In this document: positions 53,119 through 62,889 of the stretch, piece by piece
Layout of the letters: every line of letters starts with the position of its first letter
Numbering within the stretch: the first letter of the stretch is position 1
From: Phycisphaeraceae bacterium
GTDB lineage: Bacteria; Planctomycetota; Phycisphaerae; Phycisphaerales; Phycisphaeraceae
Length of the DNA stretch: 64,000 nucleotides
Direction of reading: 5' to 3'
Assembly (NCBI GenBank): GCA_020851465.1
Contig: JADZCR010000006.1
Span: forward strand, 248,001 to 312,000
The notes under the pieces: generated by a model
Told to the model about the DNA's origin: nothing
Seen by the model: the letters and a program-made list of their open reading frames with translations, nothing else
Database searches by the model: none
Made by a program: the position numbers and the translations under genes

Positions 53119-54711
53119 TTACCGGGACTGCGCCAGCGGAGCAGCGGGTGCTTTGACAGCGGTAGTCGTCGGCGTCGTCCGTGTGGCATCACGAGCCGCA
53201 TCGACAAACCGTCCGCCGGCGACACCCAGAACCAGCGCGCCGATCGCCGCGACAGCCGCGCCGATGCGACGCGCCGAGCCGGGGCGGGCGGTCGTCTCCG
53301 CCGTCGCCTGGCCGAAGAACATCGCCCCGACGATGCGGAGGTAGTACACCGCGGAGATCGCGCTGTTGATTACAGCGATGACGACCAGCCAGACGTATTC
53401 AGGATGGTCGCTGGAGTGAGCGATGGCGGAGCCGAAGAGATAAATCTTGCCGATGAAGCCGACCAGCGGCGGCAGGCCGATGAGCGAGAGGACGGAGATG
53501 AGCATGATCGACGCCAGACCGGGGTTCCGCGCCGAGAGGCCGGAGATGTCGTCAAAGGTCTGCGATTCCTCCCCGCGTGTTTGGAGCGATCCGAGTACCG
53601 CGAAGGCTCCGCTGGTCGCCAGACCGTACGCGACGAGATAGAACAGGATCGCAGCAGCACCGTTACCGACCGGATCGTTGGAGTTGGCGTGCAGCGCGAG
53701 CAGGCCGACGAGCATGTACCCGGTATGGGCGATCGAGCTGTATGCCAGCACTCGCTTGACGTTGCTCTGGAGCAGGCCGAGCACGTTACCGACGGTCATC
53801 GTTGCCGCCGCCACGATCCAGATGAGCCACGAGATTTCGTGTGGCAGCCCGCCGGCAGCCGGAAGCAGCGACAGCAGGATGATGATCGAGACGAAGCCCG
53901 CCGTCTTGGGTACGAAAGCCAGGAAAGCGGTCACCGGCGTCGGTGCGCCTTCGTAAACATCAGCCGCATAGAAGTGCATCGGGAAGGCAGCGATCTTGAA
54001 CGAGATGCCGACCAGCGCCAGAACAAAGCCGGTCAATCCCAGTGCGTTGAGTCCGTCCCGGGCGATCACTTCACGGATCGCACCGAACTCCGTCTGCCCC
54101 GTCGCGCCGTAGATCAATGCGAAGCCATAGAGGAATACCGCCGCCGCCAGTGCGCCGAGAAAGAAATACTTCACTCCCGCTTCCTGCGCTCTGATTCGGT
54201 CGCGCGACGTAGCGACCATGACGTAGGTCGGCAGGCTGGTCAGCTCCAACGCCAGGAACAGCCAGATCAGGTCGCTCGCACCAGCCGAAAGCATCACCCC
54301 CGCGAGGCTGAACAGGAAGAAAGCGTAGAACTCGCCGCGCATCACGAGGCTGGAGTCGAAATTGTCACGCCCCGATTCGATGCCGGCCGTCAGCGTCAAC
54401 TCATCGGGCACGGACGCAGCAATGAGCAGGAGAATGAGTCCCACAAAGCAGACGATGAGCTTGACAAACGCGGTCATGGAAGTGCCCGCCAGAGCCGCGA
54501 TCCCCGGAGCGGACACGTCCGGCGAGGTGTGAAGGTGCATCTGGCGGCAGGCCACCAGCGCTGCAGCCGCGACCAGCGAAAGCCCCGCGATCCATACCAT
54601 CGCGCGGCGGACTCTCACCGAGCGGGACAGCCCCAGGAGCATCGAAATCACCGCGCCGATCAGCAATGCGATTTCAGGCCAGATGCCGGCAATTTTGTCG
54701 AGCATGTTCAT
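53119..54711 (-). CDS. nuoN: NADH-quinone oxidoreductase subunit N
   Basis: 530 residues with about fourteen membrane segments, the antiporter-like subunit N of complex I, which belongs to the proton-pumping membrane arm. Family sequences include LALELTSLPTYVMVA near 150, KYFFLGALAAAVFLYGFALIYG and AYSSIAHTGYMLVG. The first codon overlaps the nuoM stop by 4 bases (ATGA). It is the last gene of the nuoJKLMN group. The C-terminal tail is Ala/Thr-rich. Confidence 0.94.
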   Translation of the reverse strand: MNMLDKIAGIWPEIALLIGAVISMLLGLSRSVRVRRAMVWIAGLSLVAAAALVACRQMHLHTSPDVSAPGIAALAGTSMTAFVKLIVCFVGLILLLIAASVPDELTLTAGIESGRDNFDSSLVMRGEFYAFFLFSLAGVMLSAGASDLIWLFLALELTSLPTYVMVATSRDRIRAQEAGVKYFFLGALAAAVFLYGFALIYGATGQTEFGAIREVIARDGLNALGLTGFVLALVGISFKIAAFPMHFYAADVYEGAPTPVTAFLAFVPKTAGFVSIIILLSLLPAAGGLPHEISWLIWIVAAATMTVGNVLGLLQSNVKRVLAYSSIAHTGYMLVGLLALHANSNDPVGNGAAAILFYLVAYGLATSGAFAVLGSLQTRGEESQTFDDISGLSARNPGLASIMLISVLSLIGLPPLVGFIGKIYLFGSAIAHSSDHPEYVWLVVIAVINSAISAVYYLRIVGAMFFGQATAETTARPGSARRIGAAVAAIGALVLGVAGGRFVDAARDATRTTPTTTAVKAPAAPLAQSR

Positions 54712-56516
54712 TCCATACCCTCCACCGCTTCGGGGAGAGCCGGAGCTTTCAGGGGTTCCGAGTCATCCGAGTGCTTCGGCGCATCCGACGCCCCTGGAGT
54801 TTCCGGTGCTTTCGGGGCTTTCGGAATTTCGCTTTGCGGGTTGAGCATGACGGACAAGTCAGCGTCGATCACTTTGATGTTGGTGCCGCCCTGCAAGCGG
54901 TCGGGATCGACGATAGCCGCCACCGGCGCGGTGAGCCGATCAGAGACAGGCTCGATGGTGCGAAGGATCGGCGTGGGGAACAGACCCAGCCAGAGACAGG
55001 CGACCGCCAGCGGGAGCAGGGTCGCAATCTCGCGGCCGTTCAGATCCTTCACATGCGCGTGACCGTGACCGTGATCGTGTCCGCCGTGTTCGTGCCCGTG
55101 TGCGGCGGGAATTTTCAGCGGACCCCACACGACACGGCCGACCATGTAGAGGATGTAGATCGCGGCAAGGATCATTCCCAGTGTCGCGATGACGGCATAG
55201 GGACGACCAAGCACCTGCTGCGAAGTGAACGCGCCTAGCAGCGTGAGGAACTCACCGACAAAGCCATTGAGTCCGGGCAGGCCGACGCTGGCGAAGCAGA
55301 AGAACACCATGAAGAACGCCCAGACGGGCATGACTCGCGCCAGGCCGGACATCTGCGCCATTTCGCGGGTGTGGAATCGCTCATAGAGGATGCCGATGCA
55401 GATGAACAATGCGCCGGTCGAGAGGCCGTGGTTAATCATGTAAAGCACGGACCCGCCGATTCCGATGCGGTTCATCGCGAACATCCCCAGGACGCAGAAG
55501 CCCAGGTGCGAGACCGACGAATAGGCGATGAGTTTCTTGATGTCTTTCTGAACCCAGCAGACCAACGCGGTGTAGAGGATGCCGATGATGGCGAACGTCG
55601 CGATGTATGGGGCCGCCTTGACCGCCGCGACGGGTGTCATGGGGATGGCAAAACGGAGCAGTCCGTAAGTTCCCAGCTTCAGCAGCACACCCGCGAGGAT
55701 GACCGAGCCTGCGGTGGGGGCCTCGGTGTGTGCCAGCGGCAGCCACGTGTGGACCGGGAACAGCGGTACCTTCACCGCGAAACCCGCCAGCAGGGCCAGC
55801 AGCACCCACATCTGCTGCGTGTCCGACATCTGCCTTGCAGCACCGTAAAGCGTATGGATATCAAACGTCCACGCACCAGCCCCCTGAAAGATCACGGGGT
55901 CGAGTGTCGTGTTGAACCACGCGACGTAAAGCACTCCCGCGAAGGTCAGCATTGAACCCGTGAAGGTGTAGAGGAAAAATACCCTTGCTGCCTTGAGCCG
56001 CTGCGTCGAACCGAAGATGCCAATGAGGAAGTAGAGCGGGATGAGTGTGAACTCGAAGCAGATGTAGAAGAAAACCAGGTCGGTGGCGACGAACGTGCCG
56101 ACCATCGCCGCTTCGAGGATCAGCAGCCAGAGGTAATACTCTTTGACGCGGGGCTTGACCGCGTCGCTCAGTGCCGTCGCCGAACCGAGAATGACGATCG
56201 GCATCAGGAACGTCGTCAGCAGCACCAGCCAGAGTGAAAGCGAGTCGATGCCAAATCCGAAGCTCAAGCCGAAGCTGGGAACCCAGGTGATGCTGCTGTC
56301 GAACTGCATGACCGCGCTGGGGTCAAAGCTGCCGTCGGTGCTGTAATTGAATCGGCAGGCCATCAGGACTGACAGCGCAAAAGTCAGCAGCGACCAGAAG
56401 AGCGCGGAGCTTCGCGCGGTCGATTCCCTGCCGCGGGGCAGGAATGCGATGGCGATGCCGCCGAGCAGCGGCAGAAGTACCAGCAGAGGGAGCAGATATT
56501 TAGCCAGCCAATCCAT
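54708..56516 (-). CDS. nuoM: NADH-quinone oxidoreductase subunit M
   Basis: 602 residues, an antiporter-like pump of complex I. The conserved Glu of ICFEFTLIPLYFLIGIFG and the Lys of the GFAVKVPLFPVHTWLP segment are present, and LIAYSSVSHLGFCVLG follows. A His-rich cytoplasmic or periplasmic loop (HGHEHGGHDHGHGHAH, about residues 471-487) is unusual. The C-terminal 80 residues are Pro/Ala/Glu/Asp-rich and not part of the core. Follows nuoL by 40 bases. Confidence 0.95.
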   Translation of the reverse strand: MDWLAKYLLPLLVLLPLLGGIAIAFLPRGRESTARSSALFWSLLTFALSVLMACRFNYSTDGSFDPSAVMQFDSSITWVPSFGLSFGFGIDSLSLWLVLLTTFLMPIVILGSATALSDAVKPRVKEYYLWLLILEAAMVGTFVATDLVFFYICFEFTLIPLYFLIGIFGSTQRLKAARVFFLYTFTGSMLTFAGVLYVAWFNTTLDPVIFQGAGAWTFDIHTLYGAARQMSDTQQMWVLLALLAGFAVKVPLFPVHTWLPLAHTEAPTAGSVILAGVLLKLGTYGLLRFAIPMTPVAAVKAAPYIATFAIIGILYTALVCWVQKDIKKLIAYSSVSHLGFCVLGMFAMNRIGIGGSVLYMINHGLSTGALFICIGILYERFHTREMAQMSGLARVMPVWAFFMVFFCFASVGLPGLNGFVGEFLTLLGAFTSQQVLGRPYAVIATLGMILAAIYILYMVGRVVWGPLKIPAAHGHEHGGHDHGHGHAHVKDLNGREIATLLPLAVACLWLGLFPTPILRTIEPVSDRLTAPVAAIVDPDRLQGGTNIKVIDADLSVMLNPQSEIPKAPKAPETPGASDAPKHSDDSEPLKAPALPEAVEGME

Positions 56517-56556
56517 GAAGACTCTTCGCGTAGAGCCGGTTATCCGGCGTGTTAAA

Positions 56557-58596
56557 TCACCAGACCAGCATCAAAATCACCAGTACCGCCGCAGCAATCC
56601 CGAATGCCATACCCAGCCCGTAGCCCTGGAGCACGCCGCGCTGCGCGGGCTGTGCGCCCTGACCGAGCAGCCGAGGTACCAGGCCGACGAGGCTGACGAT
56701 CCCGTCAATAATCAATGAGTCGAAGATAAAGAGCAGATCACCCAGCAGATGCAGCGGCTTGCGGATCAGCGATTCGTTAAGCTCGTCGATCCAGTACTTG
56801 TTTTCCAGCAGGCGGACGATGCTGCGGTTGGCGGCGGCGACACGATCCGCGGCGCCACGGTTGATGCGATGGAAGTATGCCGCCAGCAGGATGCCGGCAA
56901 CCGCGATGACGCTGCTGATGACCATCATCATCGTGTGCAGATCGCGTCCAAAGAGTAAGGGGCCGTGGTGCTCGCCGCCCGTCTCCGCATGGCTGGCGAC
57001 TGCGGCCGTCGAGTGATTCACCATGTGCTCGATCCAGCCGGAGTGTTCCGCCCAGTAACCTGCCGCGATCGCACCCAGGGCGAGGATGAGCAGCGGGGCG
57101 TTCATCAGCCACGGCATCTCGTGCGGCTCGTGATGATGTTCGACGGTGATCTCCTGAGGGTGAGCGTCGGTCGTCGCGCCGTGGGCGTGGGTCGGTGCGT
57201 GGGCGTCATGGCCGTCCGCTCCGTGATGTTCATGGCCCATCTCAAACGACTCAGGCCCTGTGAACACGCGGAACCAGAGGCGGAAGGTGTAAAACGCGGT
57301 GAGGAACGCGGTGACGAGTCCGACGATTCCCAGCATGAGGTAGAGCGTCTGGCCGTGCTCGCCGAGTCCTTTGGCCATGGCCGCTGCGAGGATCATGTCC
57401 TTGCTGTAAAAGCCCGCCATGAAGGGGAAGCCCGCCAGTGCCAGACAGCCGACAAACATCAGCCAGCACGTCACCGGCATCTTTTTGCGCAGACCGGACA
57501 TCTTCCGCAGGTCGAGCTGACCGGCCAGTGCGTGCATCACCGAGCCGGCCGTGAGGAAGAGCAATGCCTTGAAAAATGCGTGGGTGAAAAGGTGAAACAC
57601 GCCGCCGACCGTCGAGAGCACACCGACGCCCAGGAACATGTAACCCAACTGCGAGATCGTCGAGTAAGCGTAGATGCGTTTGATGTCGTACTGACAAAGC
57701 GCGATGGTCGCGGCAAAGATGGCGGTGGCAGCCCCGATGCACGCCACCACAGGCAGTGCGTATTCCGAGAGCACAAAGAGCGGCAGCAGGCGGGCGATCA
57801 TATAGACGCCGGCCGTGACCATGGTCGCCGCGTGGATCAGTGCCGAGACGGGCGTCGGGCCTTCCATGGCGTCGGGCAGCCAGACATACAGCGGCAGTTG
57901 CGCCGACTTGCCGAAGGCACCGAGCATCAGGAGGAAAGGGATGGCCGTGACCATCCAATCACTGTTGGGGCTTACATGACGGGCCTGCTCCATGATCTGG
58001 GTGTATTGCACGGAGCCGAAGCGTTGAAAGGTGAGGAAAATACCAATGGCGAAGCCGACGTCACCGATGCGGTTGACGATGAACGCTTTCTTGGCGGCAG
58101 CAAAGGCCGTGGGTTTGTCGTAGTAGTAGCCGATCAGCAGATAGGAGCAGAACCCGACGCCTTCCCAGCCCAGGTACAGCAGCGCGAGGTTGTCCGCCAT
58201 GACCAGCGTGGTCATCGAAAAGATGAACAGGCTGACACCTGCGAAAAATCGCGCATAGCCGCGGTCGCCCGACATGTACCCCGAAGCGTAGATGGCGACG
58301 AGCGTACCGATGCCGCAGACCACGAAAAGCATCACGAAGGTGAGCGAGTCGAAGTAGTAGGAAAAGTTGGCCTTAAAGCCGCCAACCTCGATCCATTCAA
58401 AAAACGGCACGATCTGATGATCGCTTTCACCCAAGCTGCCGCGTGTGAGAAACGCCAATAGAAAACCCGCTGCGATCGCCAGGATGGTGATCGGGGCCGC
58501 GAGTTTGCGCAGTGATTTGCTCGTGCAGCAAACGCCGCAGAGCACCGCGGAGATCGCAGGCAGCCAAGGAATGTATTTCGCGACGGAAAGATCCAT
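56557..58596 (-). CDS. nuoL: NADH-quinone oxidoreductase subunit L
   Basis: 679 residues, the distal antiporter-like pump of complex I with its long lateral helix. Family motifs include LYLGWEGVGFCSYLLIGYYY, LLMLGAFGKSAQLPLYVWLPDAMEGPTPVSALIHAATMV and YAYSTISQLGYM. A His-rich insertion (about residues 452-491, with GADGHDAHAPTHAHG) is unusual. The C-terminal membrane helix is present. It starts 58 bases after nuoK. Confidence 0.95.
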   Translation of the reverse strand: MDLSVAKYIPWLPAISAVLCGVCCTSKSLRKLAAPITILAIAAGFLLAFLTRGSLGESDHQIVPFFEWIEVGGFKANFSYYFDSLTFVMLFVVCGIGTLVAIYASGYMSGDRGYARFFAGVSLFIFSMTTLVMADNLALLYLGWEGVGFCSYLLIGYYYDKPTAFAAAKKAFIVNRIGDVGFAIGIFLTFQRFGSVQYTQIMEQARHVSPNSDWMVTAIPFLLMLGAFGKSAQLPLYVWLPDAMEGPTPVSALIHAATMVTAGVYMIARLLPLFVLSEYALPVVACIGAATAIFAATIALCQYDIKRIYAYSTISQLGYMFLGVGVLSTVGGVFHLFTHAFFKALLFLTAGSVMHALAGQLDLRKMSGLRKKMPVTCWLMFVGCLALAGFPFMAGFYSKDMILAAAMAKGLGEHGQTLYLMLGIVGLVTAFLTAFYTFRLWFRVFTGPESFEMGHEHHGADGHDAHAPTHAHGATTDAHPQEITVEHHHEPHEMPWLMNAPLLILALGAIAAGYWAEHSGWIEHMVNHSTAAVASHAETGGEHHGPLLFGRDLHTMMMVISSVIAVAGILLAAYFHRINRGAADRVAAANRSIVRLLENKYWIDELNESLIRKPLHLLGDLLFIFDSLIIDGIVSLVGLVPRLLGQGAQPAQRGVLQGYGLGMAFGIAAAVLVILMLVW

Positions 58597-58654
58597 TTAG
58601 TTTGCCCAGATTGCGGACGGACGACCTTACCCGGTCGGCGATCCTCTCAACGGC

Positions 58655-58975
58655 TCATCCCTTCATCTCAGACCACGCATCGGCGTCCAGCGTTCTTCGC
58701 CGCCGGAACAGCAGCACGACCAGACCCAGCGCCAGCGCAGCCTCGGCGGCGGCGATCGTCAGCACAAAAATAACGAACGTCTGCCCCGTGTCGTTGCCGT
58801 GATATTTGCTGAACGCAACCAGTGACACCGCGACGCCCTGAAACATCATTTCCGTACAGAGAAACATCACGATCAGGTTCCGCCGGGTGAGAAATCCCAC
58901 CAGCCCCAGCACAAAGAGAACCGCCCCGGTGAGGAGAAAGTGAGCGAGAGTCAGGTTGTCGAGTACGCCTTGCAT
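58655..58975 (-). CDS. nuoK: NADH-quinone oxidoreductase subunit K
   Basis: 106 residues with three membrane segments, the normal size for NuoK. The conserved Glu residues in FLCTEMMFQGV and in the following helix (AAAEAALALGL) are present. It lies 14 bases after nuoJ and probably shares its transcript. Confidence 0.93.
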   Translation of the reverse strand: MQGVLDNLTLAHFLLTGAVLFVLGLVGFLTRRNLIVMFLCTEMMFQGVAVSLVAFSKYHGNDTGQTFVIFVLTIAAAEAALALGLVVLLFRRRRTLDADAWSEMKG

Positions 58976-58989
58976 CTTGATCTCGTCGA

Positions 58990-59931
58990 TTATCCGGCTC
59001 GTCCGCCGCTGGAGGTCTGGATCGAGTCCAAAGTCTCGTGATCCTGCGGCCCCGGCTCGCGGCCGGCAGCTTCATTGGGGCCTGCAACCGCGGGGGAGCG
59101 TCCAGCCGTCGCTGGGGTTTCGACACGCTTGCGTGCGATCACCACTGCGCCGACCAGCGACACCAGCAGGATCACGCCCGCCAGTTCGAGGCTCAGCGGA
59201 TGGCTGCGGAACAGGTCCAGACCCACACGTTCGACATTGGATAACTGGTCAGCGTCTCCCCGTTCCTCGATGAGGCGGCGGACGCTCTCCGCGTTTTTCG
59301 TGCCCGCGGTGCGGCGTTCCAGTTCCGCATTCGCCCGGCGAGGCAGCATGTGCGCGATCATCTCCGCATCGCTGGGCGAGCCGGATCGTGTCGCGGGGGC
59401 GGTGCTGAACATCACCGAAAGCAGCACGGCCAGCAGGAGAAATCCCGCCGCGATCGCCGCCACCGGCTCACGGGCGACCGAGTCGTACTCCATCGGTTCA
59501 GCCGATTCCGTGTCGCCTTCCTCCGACTGTGCCGCGAGCATGATGACAAAAACGTAAGTCACCAGGATCGCCCCGCCGTAGATAATCACCATGGCAAAGG
59601 CCATGAACTCAGCACTGAGGATGATAAAAAGACCCGCCGTGGCGCAGACGAGCATGATGAACCAGAGAGCGGAGAAAACCGGCTTGGGGTGGGTGATGAC
59701 GCGCACTGCCGAGGCGATCGCCAGAGCCGAGAAGATGTAGTAGTACGCCATCCCGGCGTGGGAGATACCCAGTTGATCGGGCAGGAATCGCGCCAGGAAT
59801 AGCCAAAGCCCGCCCAGGGCGGCGGCACCCAGGATCGCGCCCATCCACCGCGGGTTGTACCCACGGCGAGGCATCATTAACACCAGCGCCAGAGCCCCGA
59901 CCACCGACGCGATATAGATCCCATACTGCAT
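58990..59931 (-). CDS. nuoJ: NADH-quinone oxidoreductase subunit J, extended
   Basis: 313 residues from the ATG at 59931; an upstream frame to 60042 is Arg/Ser-rich and rejected. The membrane core (about 55-200, with AMVIIYGGAILVTYVFVIML) is NuoJ. Family members are usually 160-200 residues, so this one has an N-terminal helix pair (about 1-50) and a long C-terminal part with a helix near 270-285 and a Pro/Ala/Thr-rich tail. No upstream nuo genes are seen; the next gene is divergent. Confidence 0.9.
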   Translation of the reverse strand: MQYGIYIASVVGALALVLMMPRRGYNPRWMGAILGAAALGGLWLFLARFLPDQLGISHAGMAYYYIFSALAIASAVRVITHPKPVFSALWFIMLVCATAGLFIILSAEFMAFAMVIIYGGAILVTYVFVIMLAAQSEEGDTESAEPMEYDSVAREPVAAIAAGFLLLAVLLSVMFSTAPATRSGSPSDAEMIAHMLPRRANAELERRTAGTKNAESVRRLIEERGDADQLSNVERVGLDLFRSHPLSLELAGVILLVSLVGAVVIARKRVETPATAGRSPAVAGPNEAAGREPGPQDHETLDSIQTSSGGRAG

Positions 59932-60143
59932 AGCCGATCGTCTGGGCGAGCGGCCCCGACGCCATCCTGATAGTCGTGATTTTGACGAAAGAGCGTCCTT
60001 CTCCTCGCCGTCCGCGACTAAGGCGGGACAGCATAAGAGCATGGAAAGTTCCTTGCAACATCATCACCGCTTCGTGGAAAGATAACGCACTCCCCGGACG
60101 TGATGGCGGACGTTTGAATCGCTGCTGCGCGCAGTGTGATCGT

Positions 60144-60172
60144 TTGCCGCTGGCGCAGTGAGCCACTAAACT
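60144..60172 (+). promoter_or_regulatory. Candidate promoter for the TPR-like membrane-protein gene
   Basis: TTGCCG (60144-60149) and TAAACT (60167-60172) are 17 bases apart, each with four consensus matches. The predicted start is near 60179, leaving a 34-base leader. Confidence 0.45.
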
Positions 60173-60212
60173 CGACATCAACGCTTACTTCATTCAAGGC
60201 ATCTGAGGCAGC

Positions 60213-60923
60213 ATGGATCACAAGCATCGCGAAGATCTCGATCAGAACGACCTCCTTGAGTTCAGCTTCCGCACCAGGGAGTGGTTCACCAAGTACGGCT
60301 CGATGTTGTTGTGGGTGCTGCTGGCCGTTGCTGCGATCGCATTGGCGGTGCGGTGGTACTCGATCAGCAAGACTCGGACGCGCCTCGACGCATGGAATGA
60401 AGTCGCCAGCGCAGCCGACCCCGACAGTTTCCGCGCCATCGCCCGTGAGTATGAAATTGCTGAGGTTAAAGCTCTGGCGTATCTGCGCGGTGCGGATGTC
60501 GAGCTTGCCCGGGTGTCGATTCCCCAGCCGCCTCAGTCGCCTGACACCACGCAGCCGGCGACCCGACCTGCCGGCAACATCGAAGAAGCGAAACAGATGT
60601 ACCTGGAAGTGACAAAGCTCCAGGGCATTTCGCCGGTGTATAAGCTCAACGCGATGCTTGGACTAGCCGCCGTCGCCGAGGCTGAGCGTGACTGGGCCGC
60701 CGCCGAGCAGTGGTACACTTCCGTTGAAAATCAGGCGGGCGAATACACCTCGATCAAGTCTCAGGCTGAAGCGCGGGCGTCGCGGCTGGAAAGCCTCAAG
60801 ACAACTCCGGCTTTCGCAGCGGATGTCTCTCCGCCGACGACACAAGCCGCGACTGAACCGACGACGCAATCGACTTCATCTGCGCAGACGCAGCCTCACT
60901 CGGCAAACGATCAATCGAAATAG
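60213..60923 (+). CDS. Membrane-anchored TPR-like protein (YfgM type)
   Basis: 236 residues. A short cytoplasmic N-terminus is followed by one membrane helix (about 30-48), then paired helices (about 55-190) with TPR-type spacing (AMLGLAAVAEAERDWAAAEQWY), and a Thr/Gln/Ser-rich C-terminal tail. The design resembles YfgM, which helps protein export and stress control, but that similarity is general. Next is the RluA gene, 63 bases downstream. Confidence 0.78.
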   Translation: MDHKHREDLDQNDLLEFSFRTREWFTKYGSMLLWVLLAVAAIALAVRWYSISKTRTRLDAWNEVASAADPDSFRAIAREYEIAEVKALAYLRGADVELARVSIPQPPQSPDTTQPATRPAGNIEEAKQMYLEVTKLQGISPVYKLNAMLGLAAVAEAERDWAAAEQWYTSVENQAGEYTSIKSQAEARASRLESLKTTPAFAADVSPPTTQAATEPTTQSTSSAQTQPHSANDQSK

Positions 60924-60986
60924 CCCAAGCCCAGGCCGGTCGAGGTCATCGGTTCAGGGCTTTGACAGATTTCCGCGTCGTTCAAC

Positions 60987-62276
60987 ATGCCCGCTGAACC
61001 CGACGATTTCGAGAGCGAAGAAACAGACATTGATGCGGAAGAAGCCGGCGGCGACGTGTCGTCCGACGGCCCGGATCATCGGCAGTTCACCATTCGTAAC
61101 GACATCCGCAGCCGGCTCGATCGCTATCTCCAGAATCGCCTCAAAGGCATCAGCCGTAACAAGGTGCAGGCACTCATCGACCTGGGGGGCGTCACCGTCA
61201 ACGGCAAAGCTCCCAAAGCCAGCACGGTCATCCGCAGCGGTGATGTGATCGACGTGATCCTCCCGCCGGTCGCATCACGCCGCATCGAGCCGGAACCGAT
61301 CCAGCTTGACGTTCTTTATGAGGATGAGCACTTCATCGTGCTCAACAAGCAGGCAAACCTCATCGTTCATCCCGCACGCAGCAATCTCTCTGGAACCTTG
61401 ATCAACGGGCTGGCCTACCGCTTCAAGCAGCAGGTCGAGGAACGCGGCGGCAGGTACGAGTCACGCACGACACGCGGATTTCAGCCGGCGAAATCCCCCA
61501 GGGCTGAGTTCGAGCCTAGCGGTGATGTCGAGGGACTCAGCAGCGTCGGGGCACAGGAGTTCCGCCCCGGCATCATTCACCGACTCGATAAAAACACAAC
61601 CGGCGTCATCGTCGTTGCCAAGTCCGATCAGGCACACTGGCAGATCGCCAGGCAATTCGAGGACCGTTCGACGCTCAAGTCGTATCTGGCGATCGTTCAC
61701 GGCAACTTTGATGAAGTCGGCGGCGCGATCGAGCAACCCCTGGGCAAACATCCGACGATCCGGGAAGCCTGCGCGGTGCGACATGACAGCGCGGGCAAGC
61801 ACGCACTGACGCTCTTCCGTGTACGTGAGCAGTATCAGGGCTATTCACTGGTCGAATTGGAACTCAAGACCGGCCGGACACATCAGATCCGCGTGCATCT
61901 GTCCTATGTCGGCCATCCGATTATCGGAGACGTGCTCTACGGCGGCGAGCCGATCTTTCACGCAAGCCTCGACGAGCCGCCGACGCCCATGGCTGCCCGC
62001 CGACGGTTCACCACCTTTGCGCGGGAAAAGACAGAGGGGCAACGCATCGAAAGTGACGCAGCCGGTCGGGCGGACCTGTTGATCGCTCATCCAGCCCTGC
62101 ACGCGGCACTGCTGGAGTTCACTCATCCGATCACGCAACAGCGGGTGCGATTCACCGCGCCTTTGCATGAACCTATGGCCACGATCGTCCGTCAACTGCG
62201 TAAGCGGCCGGCGCCAGGACCGGTTGTAAGCGAAGGATTCTGGCTGGACCTGAATGCGATCGCGCCGGAGCGTTAA
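60987..62276 (+). CDS. RluA-family pseudouridine synthase
   Basis: 429 residues. An acidic N-terminal stretch (about 1-30), an S4-like RNA-binding domain (about 35-95, with KVQALIDLGGVTVNGKAPK), and the RluA catalytic core: HRLDKNTTGVIVVAK with the catalytic Asp, then LKTGRTHQIRVHL and the GHPIIGDVLYGG motif. An insertion of about 40 residues before the catalytic motif (Arg/Ser/Gly-rich) and another between the core and the end (about 330-375) make it longer than typical RluD (about 325). Substrate rRNA or tRNA position is not predicted. Confidence 0.92.
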   Translation: MPAEPDDFESEETDIDAEEAGGDVSSDGPDHRQFTIRNDIRSRLDRYLQNRLKGISRNKVQALIDLGGVTVNGKAPKASTVIRSGDVIDVILPPVASRRIEPEPIQLDVLYEDEHFIVLNKQANLIVHPARSNLSGTLINGLAYRFKQQVEERGGRYESRTTRGFQPAKSPRAEFEPSGDVEGLSSVGAQEFRPGIIHRLDKNTTGVIVVAKSDQAHWQIARQFEDRSTLKSYLAIVHGNFDEVGGAIEQPLGKHPTIREACAVRHDSAGKHALTLFRVREQYQGYSLVELELKTGRTHQIRVHLSYVGHPIIGDVLYGGEPIFHASLDEPPTPMAARRRFTTFAREKTEGQRIESDAAGRADLLIAHPALHAALLEFTHPITQQRVRFTAPLHEPMATIVRQLRKRPAPGPVVSEGFWLDLNAIAPER

Positions 62277-62331
62277 CCGGCGGACGGATCCGTCGGCGAA
62301 ATTGCCGTGTGAGATTGATGAACTTACCGGT

Positions 62332-62889
62332 TCAGGTTTTTTGCCACGGCACATCGGGCAGGCCGTCGAGCTGGTTCGCTCGCCGTGCGAGAGCAAAAAG
62401 CAGATCGCCGACGCGGTTGAGATAGATCGTAATCCACGGGCCGAGGTCTTCCTGTTTAGACAGGGTGACACATTCTCGCTCTGCACGACGGCAGACCGCG
62501 CGCGAGACGTGCAATCTCGCTGCGACCTCGGAGCCGCCGGGAAGAATGAACTGTCGCATCTCCGGCAGCCTTGAGCAGGCTGCATCGATCATCCGCTCCG
62601 CCTGTGTGACGTGTGTTTCGTCGATGCGGGAAATCGCGGAAGGTTTGTTCTTGTCGCCGTCTTGTCGCGGTGTTGCAAGGTCAGCCCCCAGATCGAACAG
62701 CCGATTTTGGAGCGTGCCCAGAGCCTGGCTGATCTCCGCGTGCTTGCAGACCGCCGCTGCGAGTCCCAGTGTGGAATTAAGCTCATCGACCGTCCCGTAC
62801 ACAGCGACACGAAGTGAATCTTTGCCTACGCTTTGGCCGCCGAACAGCTCGGTTCGCCCGTCGTCGCCTTTCTTGGTGTAAAGTTTCAT
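62332..62889 (-). CDS. Cob(I)alamin adenosyltransferase, PduO type
   Basis: 185 residues. It transfers adenosyl from ATP to reduced cobalamin. The family start KLYTKKGDDGRTELFGGQ (with the GDDGRT motif) and the later segments YGTVDELNSTLGLA, FILPGGSEVAARLHVSRAVCRRAER are complete. TATCAT (62902-62897) ends 7 bases before the ATG, which predicts a nearly leaderless transcript. Its presence indicates that the organism uses adenosylcobalamin. Confidence 0.94.
   Translation of the reverse strand: MKLYTKKGDDGRTELFGGQSVGKDSLRVAVYGTVDELNSTLGLAAAVCKHAEISQALGTLQNRLFDLGADLATPRQDGDKNKPSAISRIDETHVTQAERMIDAACSRLPEMRQFILPGGSEVAARLHVSRAVCRRAERECVTLSKQEDLGPWITIYLNRVGDLLFALARRANQLDGLPDVPWQKT

Noticed and set aside
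52882-55062. Long plus-strand open frame (about 726 codons) opposite nuoN and nuoM
   Set aside because: It is antisense to clear Nuo sequences, and its protein is Arg/Asp/Glu-rich without any domain, as expected for a shadow in G+C-rich DNA.
56965-58461. Plus-strand open frame of about 500 codons opposite nuoL
   Set aside because: Antisense shadow of nuoL; His/Arg/Asp-rich composition mirrors hydrophobic codons on the other strand.
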